DNA of 64,000 nt from Shewanella sp. MBTL60-007. Its GTDB lineage: Bacteria; Pseudomonadota; Gammaproteobacteria; Enterobacterales; Shewanellaceae. The notes below the pieces were generated by a model that searched no databases, was not told the DNA's origin, and saw only the letters and a list, made by a program, of their open reading frames with translations. The stretch is from positions 1 through 64,000 of the forward strand of contig NZ_BPET01000010.1 of NCBI RefSeq assembly GCF_019654915.1. The letters run 5' to 3'. This document shows positions 16,370 through 25,350 of this stretch, one piece after another. Within the stretch, counting starts at the first letter, position 1; the number at the start of each line of letters is the position of its first letter. Made by a program: the position numbers and the translations under genes.

Positions 16370-17170
16370 AGCTTTCCCTAGAATCTAGAGCGCTTCGCGG
16401 CTAGAGCGGACTTCGTCCTGCTATACAGTCAAAGGCGTGTATGGTGTTGCTGATGTAGGTTGGGCTTTAGCCCATCAGGTCCTAGGTTCTAGGTTCTAGG
16501 GCGCTGCGCTACGAGAGCGGGCTAAAGCCCTGCTAGGAAGGGCAAAAGCCAATAGCACCACGCTGTGACCTTTAGCTTTCTCGCTTTATCTTTACCTAGA
16601 ACCTGCTTTCCCTAGCACCTAGGACCTTCTATTTCTAAAACCTAGGACCTTCTATTGCTATAAAATCTAGATTCTAGAACGCTTCGCGGCTAGAGCGGAC
16701 TACGTCCTGCTATACAGTCAAAGGCGTGTATGGTGTTTCTGATGTAGGTTGGGCTTTAGCCCATCAGCTTTACTGCTAAACACTTCTAAGCTGACGGCAT
16801 AAATGCCGACCTACATTAAAAAAAGGGCCTAGGACGCTGCGCTTCGAGGACGGGCTGAAGCCCTGCTAGGAAAAGCAAAAGCCAAAAGCACCACGCTGTT
16901 ATCTTTAGCTTTCCCGCTTTATCTTTTCCTAGAACCTGCTTTCCCTAGCACCTAGGACCTTCTATTGCTATAAAATCTAGATTCTAGAGCGCTTCGCGGC
17001 TAGAGCGGGCTGCGCCCTGCTAGGAAAAGCAAAAGCCAACAGCATCAAGTTGTGATCTTTTGATTTTCCGCTTTATCTTTACCGGCTTTATCCGTCTCTG
17101 CTCTTACCGTCTCTGCCTTTCCGGCCTTTCCGGCCTTTTCCGCTTTATCTTTTCCTAGAACCTGCTTTCC
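16370..17170. repeat. Mosaic repeat island C (largest)
   Basis: About 800 bp between metY and the diguanylate cyclase with no plausible gene. It contains three copies of CTAGA(g/a)cGCTTCGCGGCTAGAGCGG at 16386, 16675 and 16985, two copies of a module beginning CCTGCTATACAGTCAAAGGC, two copies of ACCTAGAACCTGCTTTCCCT plus one more, and multiple GGGC-x-GCCC hairpins with differing loops. It is unusually dense in CTAG. Positions 16840-17043 are duplicated exactly, inverted, at 1-204. The last part (17090-17140) carries CCGGCCTTTCC repeats. The remaining 17171-17355 is AT-rich and should hold the promoter of the next gene. Confidence 0.92.
16742..16816. repeat. REPIN-like 75-bp element with inverted ends
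   Basis: Ends ATGTAGGT and ACCTACAT are inverted repeats. Each arm carries its own hairpin, GGGCTTTAGCCC on the left and GGCATAAATGCC on the right, with AGCTT / AAGCT pairing inside. That is the architecture of two REP-like hairpins in opposite orientation. Half-elements occur at 16434-16467 and 46213-46262. Confidence 0.75.
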
Positions 17171-17355
17171 CTAGGACCTAACACCTTCTTTAAACCTTTA
17201 GCCTATTGTGTGCTATTACCCAAATTTCCCATGATAAGTCGCTGCTTTTTAATTGAATTTCTTTATCAAATCGGGTCTGTGAAATCCGCTCTATAAATAT
17301 ACTATTTTGCTGTGTTAAGCTGCGTGAGGTTTATTGTAAATAATTTGGACTTTAG

Positions 17356-19245
17356 GTGTACATTGCAAAAAAGTGGCTAAAGAGCGTAGGCCTATACATG
17401 ACGGCAAGTTTTGCTGCTGTGATGAGCTTATGGGTGGGGGCTGCCGAGCCACTTCAAGAGCTAGAACAACAACTTTCCCAAGTACCTGCGGCCAAAGCCC
17501 TAACACTGCTGGATGAGTTTCGACTCGAGCCTATCAGTGCCAGCAGTTACGATAAAGCCAAGTTACACTTTCTATACGGCATGCAGTACCAACGCAGTCG
17601 CGAACTTGATAAAGCAATAGCCAGCTATGATAAGGCGATCGCACTCACTAATGCTCTAGCGGTATCAGATCTGCTCATTAACTCTCATCTGGAGCGCTCC
17701 TTTGTACTCTACTTAAAGACCAATGATCCCGAGGTCTACTGCGGTGACAGAGATAAGGCGCTGACACTGGCTAGGTTGTATAACAATAAGACGCTATTGG
17801 CTAAGAGCTTAACCCAGAAAGCGTTTTGCTATAACAAGGTGACAAACGTTCATCAAGGGATTGCCCTACTAGATGAGGCCATGTTGCTTATCGATACTGA
17901 AGGCAATACCGATTACAACCGCAAGGCGATGATTTATAACGCGACGGGCTCTCTATATCGCACCGTGGGGCTGCATAAGCGCGGTTATGTCAATTTCAAC
18001 AAGGCCTATCAAACTTGGAGCGAGATAGACGATACCCAAGACATGTTTAATATGCTGCATAATATGATTAGCGAAGCGGTTAAGCTAGGGGACTGGGACA
18101 AAGCCCGCAGTAATATTGCCCGGCAGTTTTCCTTGGCGCTATCGGCGCCAGAGTTTATCGACTTTCGCTTTTTCGCCCACCTCAATGCTGGACGTGTGGA
18201 GCTGGCAACCCATAATTACAGCGATGCCATCGAGCACTTAAAGCAAGCTATCTTGTTAAAAGATACCACCCAGGAACAGTACTTCGTCACAGGAAGTTAT
18301 CTGTTCTTGGCGCAGGCATATCTACGAACTGGTGAAGTGAAAAAGGCGGCCGATATGGCGCGTATCTTTAAGCAAAACAACCAATTCCCCAAGAATATGA
18401 CTAGTATGGCGTTAACCGCCAATGCCATCATCGCGCTTGATGAGCAGCAATATCTGAGCGCAATGCACGCCTTGCTCGAGGTGATAGATAAGGAGCGGGA
18501 TAAGAATAAACAGATTATCGATAATGAGGTTATCGATTCAGCATTAGAACATAACGCAAAACTTGCCGAGTTCGAGAATCAGCTCTTGGCTAATCAATTG
18601 GCGATCAATGAGTTAAGCTTAGCGGCGGTGGAGGATAAAGAGCGGATCTACGATCTTAGGTTAAGTATTTTCTTCTTGGTGGCCATGGTTCTGGTGATTG
18701 CTATCATGTTCCTATGGCATTCCCGTAAGGCCTTTAAGCATAGTGCTCAAACCGATTTCTTAACCGGTATAGCCAACCGTGGTCATGCCTTTAAACAAGG
18801 TCAGCGAATGCTCGACAGGGCGATAAAGAAGCAGCGCTCTTTGGCGGTGATCATCTTCGATATTGATAACTTTAAGTCGATTAACGATCGTTATGGTCAC
18901 CATGTCGGTGATCTGGCAATAAAAGCGGTCGCGAGACGGGCAGAACGCTGGCTTCGAGATTGTGATTTGATTGGACGAATAGGCGGTGAGGAGTTTTTGA
19001 TTGTCTTGCCCGATGTCACAGAGGTGGAAGCGATGGATATCTCTGAGCGGTTGCGAGAAGGGATCGCTGCCCAGCCATTTCAGTTCGATGAGCAGGTGAT
19101 CGAATTGACCGTAAGCCTTGGCCTAGCGGCACTGAATACACCTAAAACCAGTTTGACCGAACTGATTAATCGAGCGGATCGGGGGCTGTATAAGGCAAAA
19201 TTTTCAGGTAAGAATCGAGTCTACTTTGTTGAGCAGTGTGCTTAA
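17356..19245 (+). CDS. TPR-domain diguanylate cyclase (GGDEF)
   Basis: A 629-residue membrane sensor that should make cyclic di-GMP. An N-terminal signal/anchor (about 8-30) is followed by a periplasmic tetratricopeptide-like region (about 60-400, repeated YDKA, HLERS, YNATGSLYRTVG helices), one transmembrane segment (about 437-457) and a cytoplasmic GGDEF domain (470-629). The active site reads GGEEF at about 543-547, FDIDNFKSIND binds metal and substrate, and RDCD five residues before GGEEF is an intact inhibitory I-site. GTG at 17356 is the most upstream start giving a basic n-region; no strong ribosome binding site is visible, so the start is uncertain. Signal unknown. Confidence 0.9.
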   Translation: MYIAKKWLKSVGLYMTASFAAVMSLWVGAAEPLQELEQQLSQVPAAKALTLLDEFRLEPISASSYDKAKLHFLYGMQYQRSRELDKAIASYDKAIALTNALAVSDLLINSHLERSFVLYLKTNDPEVYCGDRDKALTLARLYNNKTLLAKSLTQKAFCYNKVTNVHQGIALLDEAMLLIDTEGNTDYNRKAMIYNATGSLYRTVGLHKRGYVNFNKAYQTWSEIDDTQDMFNMLHNMISEAVKLGDWDKARSNIARQFSLALSAPEFIDFRFFAHLNAGRVELATHNYSDAIEHLKQAILLKDTTQEQYFVTGSYLFLAQAYLRTGEVKKAADMARIFKQNNQFPKNMTSMALTANAIIALDEQQYLSAMHALLEVIDKERDKNKQIIDNEVIDSALEHNAKLAEFENQLLANQLAINELSLAAVEDKERIYDLRLSIFFLVAMVLVIAIMFLWHSRKAFKHSAQTDFLTGIANRGHAFKQGQRMLDRAIKKQRSLAVIIFDIDNFKSINDRYGHHVGDLAIKAVARRAERWLRDCDLIGRIGGEEFLIVLPDVTEVEAMDISERLREGIAAQPFQFDEQVIELTVSLGLAALNTPKTSLTELINRADRGLYKAKFSGKNRVYFVEQCA

Positions 19246-19257
19246 ATTCTCTCTCTA

Positions 19258-19290
19258 CTGCCCAGTTAGCTCTGGGCAGCTTTTCATTTT
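19258..19290 (+). terminator. Terminator of the diguanylate cyclase gene
   Basis: Stem CTGCCCAG (19258-19265) / CTGGGCAG (19272-19279), 6-nt loop, then CTTTTCATTTT. It separates the cyclase from the porin. Confidence 0.8.
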
Positions 19291-19401
19291 AGCCGATATT
19301 GTTTTTTGTAGAGCTGTTATAGCGCCTTACCGTGGGCAGAATAACTGGGACTCCAACTTGTATTAAGTCATTTGTTTGCTATGTTTTTTGTATAGCGAGT
19401 G

Positions 19402-19439
19402 CAGGCTTAGTGTCGCATGAGAGCGCGACACTAAGCCTG
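19402..19439. promoter_or_regulatory. Long perfect hairpin in the porin leader
   Basis: A 15-bp perfect inverted repeat CAGGCTTAGTGTCGC (19402-19416) / GCGACACTAAGCCTG (19425-19439) with 8-nt loop, 51 bp before the porin start. No T run follows on either strand, so it is not a standard terminator. It may be an mRNA stability or translation-control element, or an operator. Confidence 0.6.
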
Positions 19440-19490
19440 TTAGGATGTTCGCTGCACGGATTGATGCATTCATATGATATTGGAGATCCC

Positions 19491-20657
19491 ATGAGAAAAG
19501 CGCTAGCAATACTCCCCATCACCGCTTTGGCTTTTGCGCCAACATGCTCAGCTACAGAAGTCTTTAAAGATGATAAGAATGCCGTGGAAATCGGTGGTTT
19601 TGTCGATGCTCGAGTCATTGATACGCAAGGGGTAACAGAAGTGGTCAACGGTAGCTCAAGGATTAATTTTGGCTTTACCCGAGACATGTCTAATGACTGG
19701 AAAACCTACGTAAAACTGGAGTGGGGGGTAAACCCTTTCGGTAACAGTACCATCTCCTATAGCAGTGAGAGTAACTTCGAAACCCAGAGTGGTGACTTTC
19801 TCAATAACCGCCTAGGCTATGTCGGCCTTAGCCACGACGATTATGGTTCTCTCACGATCGGTAAGCAGTGGGGCGCTTGGTATGACGTGGTGTACAACAC
19901 TAACTATGGTTATGTTTGGGACGGTAACGCATCGGGGACCTATACCTACAACAAATCAGATGGTGCCATCAACGGTGTCGGCCGCGGTGACAAAGTCATC
20001 CAATACCGCAATAGCTTCGGTGACTTTAGCATGGCGATTCAGATGCAGCTAAAAAATAGCGTCTCAGATATCGAAGATGATGGCTCAAATAATCCCAATC
20101 GCTTGGTGATGACAGAATACGACAACACCTATGGCATAGGGCTTACCTATGCGGCGACCGATATGTTGACTCTAACGGCTGGGGGAAATATTGGTGAGCC
20201 AGAAGGCACGACTATCCAGGGGGATGTGATCTCAGAAACCGATTATATCTATGGTGCGGGAGTGACTTGGGGTAATTGGGACAGTTATGGCCTCTATATG
20301 GCTGCCAATGTGAATGCCAATGAGTTTCACGATACCGATAACCTAGGGCGATTTCTACAAGAGGCCATCGGTCTAGAGTCAATTGCATCTTATCTATTTG
20401 ATAATAACGTGAAGATCTTGGCTTCTTACAATATTTTAGAGGCGGGAGATAAGTATGAAGCCGCCCATAATGGCGATGTGTTTAAGCGTCAGTTTGCCTT
20501 TGCCGGGGTGCATTATATTTGGGATAACAGTGTGGTCTTTTATCTAGAGGGGCGGAAAGACTTTAGTGATTTCTCAAGCTCTGATCCTGAAAAACAGGCC
20601 GCTCAGGAACTATCGGAAGACGATGGTGTTGCTATTGGGGTTCGTTATACCCTGTAA
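19491..20657 (+). CDS. Gram-negative outer-membrane porin
   Basis: A 388-residue OmpC/OmpF-type general porin. A signal peptide (MRKALAILPITALAFAPTCS-A) precedes a beta-barrel of alternating residues with short turns rich in Asp and Gly. The motif GNRLGYVGL-like (NNRLGYVGLSHDDYGSLTIGKQ near 105-126, given as landmark positions) and a terminal aromatic-leucine strand (GVRYTL) are typical of trimeric porins. The start is the ATG at 19491 after TGGAGATCCC; the longer upstream frame has no signal peptide. It forms diffusion pores in the outer membrane. A long hairpin in the leader may regulate it. Confidence 0.88.
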   Translation: MRKALAILPITALAFAPTCSATEVFKDDKNAVEIGGFVDARVIDTQGVTEVVNGSSRINFGFTRDMSNDWKTYVKLEWGVNPFGNSTISYSSESNFETQSGDFLNNRLGYVGLSHDDYGSLTIGKQWGAWYDVVYNTNYGYVWDGNASGTYTYNKSDGAINGVGRGDKVIQYRNSFGDFSMAIQMQLKNSVSDIEDDGSNNPNRLVMTEYDNTYGIGLTYAATDMLTLTAGGNIGEPEGTTIQGDVISETDYIYGAGVTWGNWDSYGLYMAANVNANEFHDTDNLGRFLQEAIGLESIASYLFDNNVKILASYNILEAGDKYEAAHNGDVFKRQFAFAGVHYIWDNSVVFYLEGRKDFSDFSSSDPEKQAAQELSEDDGVAIGVRYTL

Positions 20658-20687
20658 CGGCTAGAACTCTGCACTCTGGCACACAAA

Positions 20688-20714
20688 AAAGGCTTACCCC
20701 ATGGGTAAGCCTTT
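20688..20714. terminator. Bidirectional terminator between porin and SIMPL genes
   Basis: Stem AAAGGCTTACCC (20688-20699) / GGGTAAGCCTTT (20703-20714) with 3-nt loop, serving two convergent genes; A run on the left and T-rich sequence on the right. Confidence 0.9.
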
Positions 20715-20737
20715 GTCCTTTACGAATAGAATCGAGT

Positions 20738-21448
20738 TTACTTCAAACGGTAGGTCACTTCGACTCTGTCTTGAATGGTTACCTGACCCTGTTGGTAACT
20801 CGGGCCAGCATCGAAGCCCTTAGCCTCAGAGTTCATTCTGAGCATCACAGGTTGCACCGGACGCTGCTCAAAGTAGCTGATGCGCCATACGCCATCGAGC
20901 TTTTCGCCAAAGCCTTCGGCCAACATCTTGGCTTTTTGTTGGGCATCTTTAATGGCCGCCATTCTTGCCTGCTCTAGATATTCTGCCTCTTTGCTCGATT
21001 TAAGTGCGATGCTATTGATACGGTTCATCCCTTGCTCGAGCGCGGAGTCGAGAATGTTATTGAGCTCGCTAAGCTTAAGTACTGTTACCTTGATGCGGCG
21101 ATTCGCGCTGTAACCGATAAGCTGGTTAGGCTTGTTCTTTTCATAGTGATATTGCGGCTGTAGGTTGATATTGGCGCTTTGAATAAGCTCTCTATCGACG
21201 CCAGCCTTCTCAAGACGAGCTAAAAAGTTAGCAACCGCTTTATCGGACTCGCTTTTTGCCTCTTTGGCTGTTTTGGCTTTTACTACTACTTCGACATTCA
21301 CCTCGGCCATATCGGCCTTAACGTTGAGTTGGCTGCTGCCAACAGTGTTTAGAGTCGGGAAGTCGACATCGGCAGCTTGAGCCGTGGCGACCATGCTAGT
21401 TGAAGCGATAAGGCCTGAGATAAGCGCGGCGATAATTGATGATTTCAT
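20738..21448 (-). CDS. SIMPL (DUF541) domain protein
   Basis: A 236-residue exported protein: signal peptide 1-25 (ending ATAQA), then a SIMPL/DUF541 domain with the typical NTVGSSQLNVKADMAEVNVEV start and YSANRRIKVTV centre. Relatives (YggE of E. coli) are periplasmic or envelope proteins associated with oxidative stress protection; biochemical role unclear. Monocistronic, convergent with the porin. Confidence 0.85.
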   Translation of the reverse strand: MKSSIIAALISGLIASTSMVATAQAADVDFPTLNTVGSSQLNVKADMAEVNVEVVVKAKTAKEAKSESDKAVANFLARLEKAGVDRELIQSANINLQPQYHYEKNKPNQLIGYSANRRIKVTVLKLSELNNILDSALEQGMNRINSIALKSSKEAEYLEQARMAAIKDAQQKAKMLAEGFGEKLDGVWRISYFEQRPVQPVMLRMNSEAKGFDAGPSYQQGQVTIQDRVEVTYRLK

Positions 21449-21571
21449 AATGACTCCGAAAATTGAACGAATAAGGATTGGTTATCTTGTTAGCTATAAA
21501 CGTAGTCATTTTTGAAAAGGGTTATCTTTTTTAAATTATTTTTATTGTTCGCAGTTTTTCGGCATTGCTAT

Positions 21572-21597
21572 AAAAAAGGCGCCCAATGAGGCGCCTT
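21572..21597 (-). terminator. Terminator of the Dcu transporter gene
   Basis: Minus-strand stem AAGGCGCC / GGCGCCTT (21590-21597 and 21576-21583) followed by six T on the transcript (21572-21577). Confidence 0.88.
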
Positions 21598-21632
21598 ATA
21601 ATTCGTTTTAAGGAGAGCGACAGCGGCTCGTG

Positions 21633-22949
21633 CTAGTTGATCATGATAGAGATAAAGTAGCCAACAACGGTTGCCGTAACCACTCCGATAAAGCCCGGCA
21701 TGATAAAGCTGTGGTTGACGATATACTTACCAATATGGGTGGTACCAGTTCTGTCGAAGCTGATGGCCGCCAGATCGCTTGGGTAGAATGGGAAGAAGAA
21801 ATAGGCGTAACACGCTGGTAAGACACCGATAAGCACAGGGGCTGGGATCCCTAAAGAGAAGCCGAGTGGCAGCATAATCGTTAAGGTCGCTGCCTGGCTC
21901 TTAAGGAATACCGAGGCAGTAAACATGGCGATAGCAAATGACCACGGATGTGCATGTACGATATCGCTGACCGACTCGATTAAGTAGCTCTTGTGATGAC
22001 CTATGATGGTGTCACTAAGCCATGCGATACCGAAGATGATGATCACCGCCGTCATGCCTGCGATAAAAACATTACTGTGAACAATTTTCTTCGGATCAAT
22101 TTTGGTCGCCAGTAAAATCACTGCGCCAACCGATAGCATCATAAACTGGATCGCTACCGACATCTTAACGCCTTCAGGCAGGAGCTGATCGCTAAACATT
22201 GCCAGAGCGATAACGGACAAGATCCCTAGTAAGAAAATGCTTAGGCCCTTCTTCGCGGTGCTTTCGTCGTGATTCGAGTCGTTTGACTCCACCTCACTAT
22301 CTAGTAGGCTATTTCTGAACTCTTCATCCTGCAACCGAGCCTGAAACTCAGGGTCTTTATCGAGATCTTTACCGCGCTTTAGGCTCCACGCTGCTGCCAC
22401 TAACACACCGATTAATGTCGATGGAATGGTTACCAGTAACACATCCACTAGGCTGATATCGAGATTATTCTCCATCGAGGTGGCGATAACCACGGCCGCC
22501 GCGGCAGCGATTGGGCTGGCGGTAATCCCCATCTGTGAGGCAACGGTTGCGATGGCAAGCGGACGCTCGGGGCGAATGCCTTTCTTGTAGGCAACATCAT
22601 AGATAACTGGCAGTAGGGGATAGACCGAGTGTCCTGTACCGACTAATACCGTCAAGGAGTAGGTACAGAGTGGGCCAAGAAACACAATTTGACTCGGGTG
22701 CTTACGCAGCAGCTTTTCGGCGTAACGCACCAGTAGTTTAAGACCGCCTGTGGCTTCTAAGGTTGCCGATGCGGCGACCACAGCCAGAATAATCAACATG
22801 ACGTTGATTGGCGGCGTACCAGGTGCGATGCCAAATGCAAACGCTAATATCGATACCCCTAAACCACCGAGCAGACCAAAGGCCACACCACCGTGGCGGA
22901 TCCCCACAAAGATAACAGTTAACAGCAAGAGCATATGTATGAAAAACAT
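21633..22949 (-). CDS. Anaerobic C4-dicarboxylate transporter, DcuA/DcuB family
   Basis: A 438-residue inner-membrane exchanger with about ten to twelve helices, for aspartate, fumarate, malate or succinate. It shows the Dcu signatures GTGHSVYPLLPVIYDVAYKKG (around 108-128) and SQMGITASPIAAAAAVV (about 150-166). A charged cytoplasmic loop (about 200-245, with DPEFQARL and SNDSNHDEST) is a little longer than in E. coli DcuA. AAGGAACC precedes the ATG. Typical use is fumarate/succinate or aspartate exchange in anaerobic growth. An FNR site was looked for without a clean match. DcuA versus DcuB is not resolved. Confidence 0.9.
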   Translation of the reverse strand: MFFIHMLLLLTVIFVGIRHGGVAFGLLGGLGVSILAFAFGIAPGTPPINVMLIILAVVAASATLEATGGLKLLVRYAEKLLRKHPSQIVFLGPLCTYSLTVLVGTGHSVYPLLPVIYDVAYKKGIRPERPLAIATVASQMGITASPIAAAAAVVIATSMENNLDISLVDVLLVTIPSTLIGVLVAAAWSLKRGKDLDKDPEFQARLQDEEFRNSLLDSEVESNDSNHDESTAKKGLSIFLLGILSVIALAMFSDQLLPEGVKMSVAIQFMMLSVGAVILLATKIDPKKIVHSNVFIAGMTAVIIIFGIAWLSDTIIGHHKSYLIESVSDIVHAHPWSFAIAMFTASVFLKSQAATLTIMLPLGFSLGIPAPVLIGVLPACYAYFFFPFYPSDLAAISFDRTGTTHIGKYIVNHSFIMPGFIGVVTATVVGYFISIMIN

Positions 22950-23297
22950 AGCAGGGTTCCTTTAAGAATCGGTCGTAATCAAGAGTAACTTAATAGCCGT
23001 GAGCGTAGAGAGTGTCCATTACAACGGCCATTTACGCGCTGTTATACCGTATGTGACCGATTGCTTAAATAGCAGGGCTTCAGCAAGGTGATAACACGCA
23101 TTGATTTGATCAACTTTTTGCAGAAAGTGTGAACTAAAACTAATGAGAAGATTTGAGCCTTGCGGCTTACTTAAGCTTTATAAGTTTTGGGAATAGGCTG
23201 TCTATCGCAATCGTGTCGATTTAAACGCGAGTTAACTGACAAAGTTTGTCGCAATTGGGTAGAATGAGACAGATTTTTCATCCACCAGAGTGATGGT
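22950..23297. other. Divergent intergenic region, dcu / mpl
   Basis: 348 bp carrying the promoters of two divergent genes. TTGATTTGATCAA at 23101-23113 is a near-palindrome similar to an FNR site but has a 3-bp spacer rather than 4. No small gene or RNA is evident. Confidence 0.4.
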
Positions 23298-24683
23298 ATG
23301 CACGTACATATTTTAGGAATTTGTGGCACTTTCATGGGCGGCTTAGCCTTGTTGGCTAGAGCAGAAGGGCACAAGGTAACGGGTAGCGATGCCAACGTTT
23401 ATCCTCCTATGAGCACCCAGCTTGAAGAGCAAGGTATCGAGCTTATTCAAGGCTTCGATCCATCTCAATTGGGGACGAATGAGGATGATGCACCGGATCT
23501 GGTGGTAATAGGTAATGCCATGAGTCGAGGCAATCCTTGTGTCGAGGCGGTATTAAACCGTGGTCTTAAATATACCTCGGGTCCGCAGTTTCTTGCCGAA
23601 CATATCTTGCCTCAGCGGTGGGTATTAGCGGTATCAGGTACCCATGGTAAGACATCGACATCGAGCATGTTGGCATGGATCTTAGAGGATTGTGGCTATG
23701 AGCCGGGGTTCTTGATCGGCGGCGTGCCGCAAAACTTCGGTGTATCGGCTCGTCTCGGTGGCTCGCCTTTCTTCGTTGTAGAAGCCGATGAGTATGATAG
23801 CGCCTTTTTTGATAAGCGTTCCAAGTTCGTACACTACCAGCCGCGTACCTTAGTGATTAACAATTTAGAGTTCGATCATGCGGATATTTTTGACGATCTA
23901 AAGGCGATTCAACGCCAGTTTAATCATGTCATACGTACGGTTCCCGGTGAGGGCAAGGTTATCTGGCCTGCAGACGTTAAGAGTGTGCAACAGGTGATCG
24001 AGATGGGCTGCTGGAGTGAGCAAGAAACCTATCACATAGCCGCGAATAAGCAGGGCTGGTATGCAGTCAACTTAACTGAAGATGGCCATAAATTTGAGGT
24101 GTACTTCAATGGTGACTCTCAAGGAGTTCTCGACTGGCAGTTGATCGGTCAACACAACATCGAAAATGCGGTGATGGCGATAGCGGCGGCGAGACATGTG
24201 GGCGTTAGGCCCGATGCGGCGATTGCTGCGCTTGCAAAGTTTGCCCCGCCAAAACGTCGCATGGAGTTGTTAGCCGATGTCGATGGTATTGAGGTCTATG
24301 ATGATTTTGCTCACCATCCAACGGCAATCGCGACCTCACTCAAGGGGATGCGTGCTCGTGTGGGCGATGGCAAGATCACCGTGATTTTAGAGCCTAGATC
24401 TAACACCATGAAGAGCGGTGTGCATAAAGACACCTTAGCCAGTTCATTAGATTTGGCGAGCAACGCGTTTCTCTATCAGGCGGGTAATATCGATTGGGAT
24501 ATCGCATCGGCGATGAGCTCAGCCTCGATCCCAGTTAAGGTATTATATGAGATTGACGATATCGTTGAGCAAGTCGCGTCCCAAGCTCAGAGCTCTGATA
24601 CTATTATTGTTATGAGTAACGGCGGCTTTGGTGGCTTACATCAAAAGCTGTTGGCTAAACTTCGTAGTAAAACAGGTAAATAA
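23298..24683 (+). CDS. mpl: UDP-MurNAc:L-Ala-gamma-D-Glu-meso-DAP ligase
   Basis: A 461-residue Mur ligase that joins recycled murein tripeptide to UDP-MurNAc with ATP. The order is the Mpl order: Rossmann start MHVHILGICGTFMGGLALLAR (1-21), P-loop SGTHGKTSTSSML (about 112-124), EADEYDSAFFDKRSKF, and the C-terminal domain with DDFAHHPTAI and EPRSNTMKSG. FDHADIF and NNLEFDHADI are conserved. It is a cytoplasmic enzyme of peptidoglycan recycling. ubiX-like and hpt follow closely (7 and 7 bp), suggesting a transcription unit. Confidence 0.96.
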   Translation: MHVHILGICGTFMGGLALLARAEGHKVTGSDANVYPPMSTQLEEQGIELIQGFDPSQLGTNEDDAPDLVVIGNAMSRGNPCVEAVLNRGLKYTSGPQFLAEHILPQRWVLAVSGTHGKTSTSSMLAWILEDCGYEPGFLIGGVPQNFGVSARLGGSPFFVVEADEYDSAFFDKRSKFVHYQPRTLVINNLEFDHADIFDDLKAIQRQFNHVIRTVPGEGKVIWPADVKSVQQVIEMGCWSEQETYHIAANKQGWYAVNLTEDGHKFEVYFNGDSQGVLDWQLIGQHNIENAVMAIAAARHVGVRPDAAIAALAKFAPPKRRMELLADVDGIEVYDDFAHHPTAIATSLKGMRARVGDGKITVILEPRSNTMKSGVHKDTLASSLDLASNAFLYQAGNIDWDIASAMSSASIPVKVLYEIDDIVEQVASQAQSSDTIIVMSNGGFGGLHQKLLAKLRSKTGK

Positions 24684-24689
24684 TTAGCC

Positions 24690-25343
24690 ATGAGTGTGAC
24701 ATACCGTAAAGCAGAGAAGTCTATCAGTTTGGCATGGACCGGCGCATCTGGAGCCCCCTATGGTCTTAGGCTGTTGGAGTGTTTATTGAAGAGTGATTAT
24801 CAGGTGTTCTTGATGATCTCTTCCGCCGCTCGAGTCGTATTGGCAACAGAGCAGGGATTGCAGCTCAGTGCTAATGGTGAAAAGGCTAAGGCGCAATTAT
24901 TGGCTCAGTTTGGCGAAGTCGCAGGCGAGTTAGTCGTTTTAGGAAAAGAGGAATGGTTTTCTCCACCGGCATCGGGTTCAGCGGCGCCTAAGCAGATGGT
25001 GATTTGTCCCTGCAGTACTGGCACATTAGCAGCCGTAGCCACTGGAATGAGTAATAATTTACTCGAAAGAGCGGCGGATGTGGTAATAAAAGAGCGCGGT
25101 CAATTAATATTAGTTCCGCGAGAAACTCCTTTTAGTGCCATACACTTAGAGCATATGCTATCGCTATCTAAGCTAGGGGCGACCATCATGCCAGCCGCAC
25201 CGGGCTTTTATCATAATCCCAAATCGGTTGAAGATCTGGTAGACTTCATGGTCGCTCGAATTCTTGACCATCTGGGCGTTAACCATGCACTAACGAATCG
25301 TTGGGGTTATGACAAGCATAACGTTAGCGACATCGACTATTGA
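24690..25343 (+). CDS. UbiX-like flavin prenyltransferase
   Basis: A 217-residue flavoprotein of the UbiX/Pad1 family that makes prenylated FMN, the cofactor of UbiD decarboxylases. Landmarks are [16 protein letters not shown] (residues 17-32), [26 protein letters not shown] (about 108-133) and [12 protein letters not shown] with MPAAPGFY. The family normally starts near MxxxLAxTGASG; here an N-terminal extension of about 12 residues is present. It lies in the mpl-hpt unit. UbiX itself versus a paralogue is not decidable; no ubiD is in the window. Confidence 0.88.
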   Translation: MSVTYRKAEKSISLAWTGASGAPYGLRLLECLLKSDYQVFLMISSAARVVLATEQGLQLSANGEKAKAQLLAQFGEVAGELVVLGKEEWFSPPASGSAAPKQMVICPCSTGTLAAVATGMSNNLLERAADVVIKERGQLILVPRETPFSAIHLEHMLSLSKLGATIMPAAPGFYHNPKSVEDLVDFMVARILDHLGVNHALTNRWGYDKHNVSDIDY

Positions 25344-25350
25344 GAGTTAT

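Noticed and set aside
23101..23113. FNR-like TTGATTTGATCAA upstream of the Dcu gene
   Set aside because: The spacer is 3 bp, not the 4 bp required in the FNR consensus, so I did not annotate it as a site.
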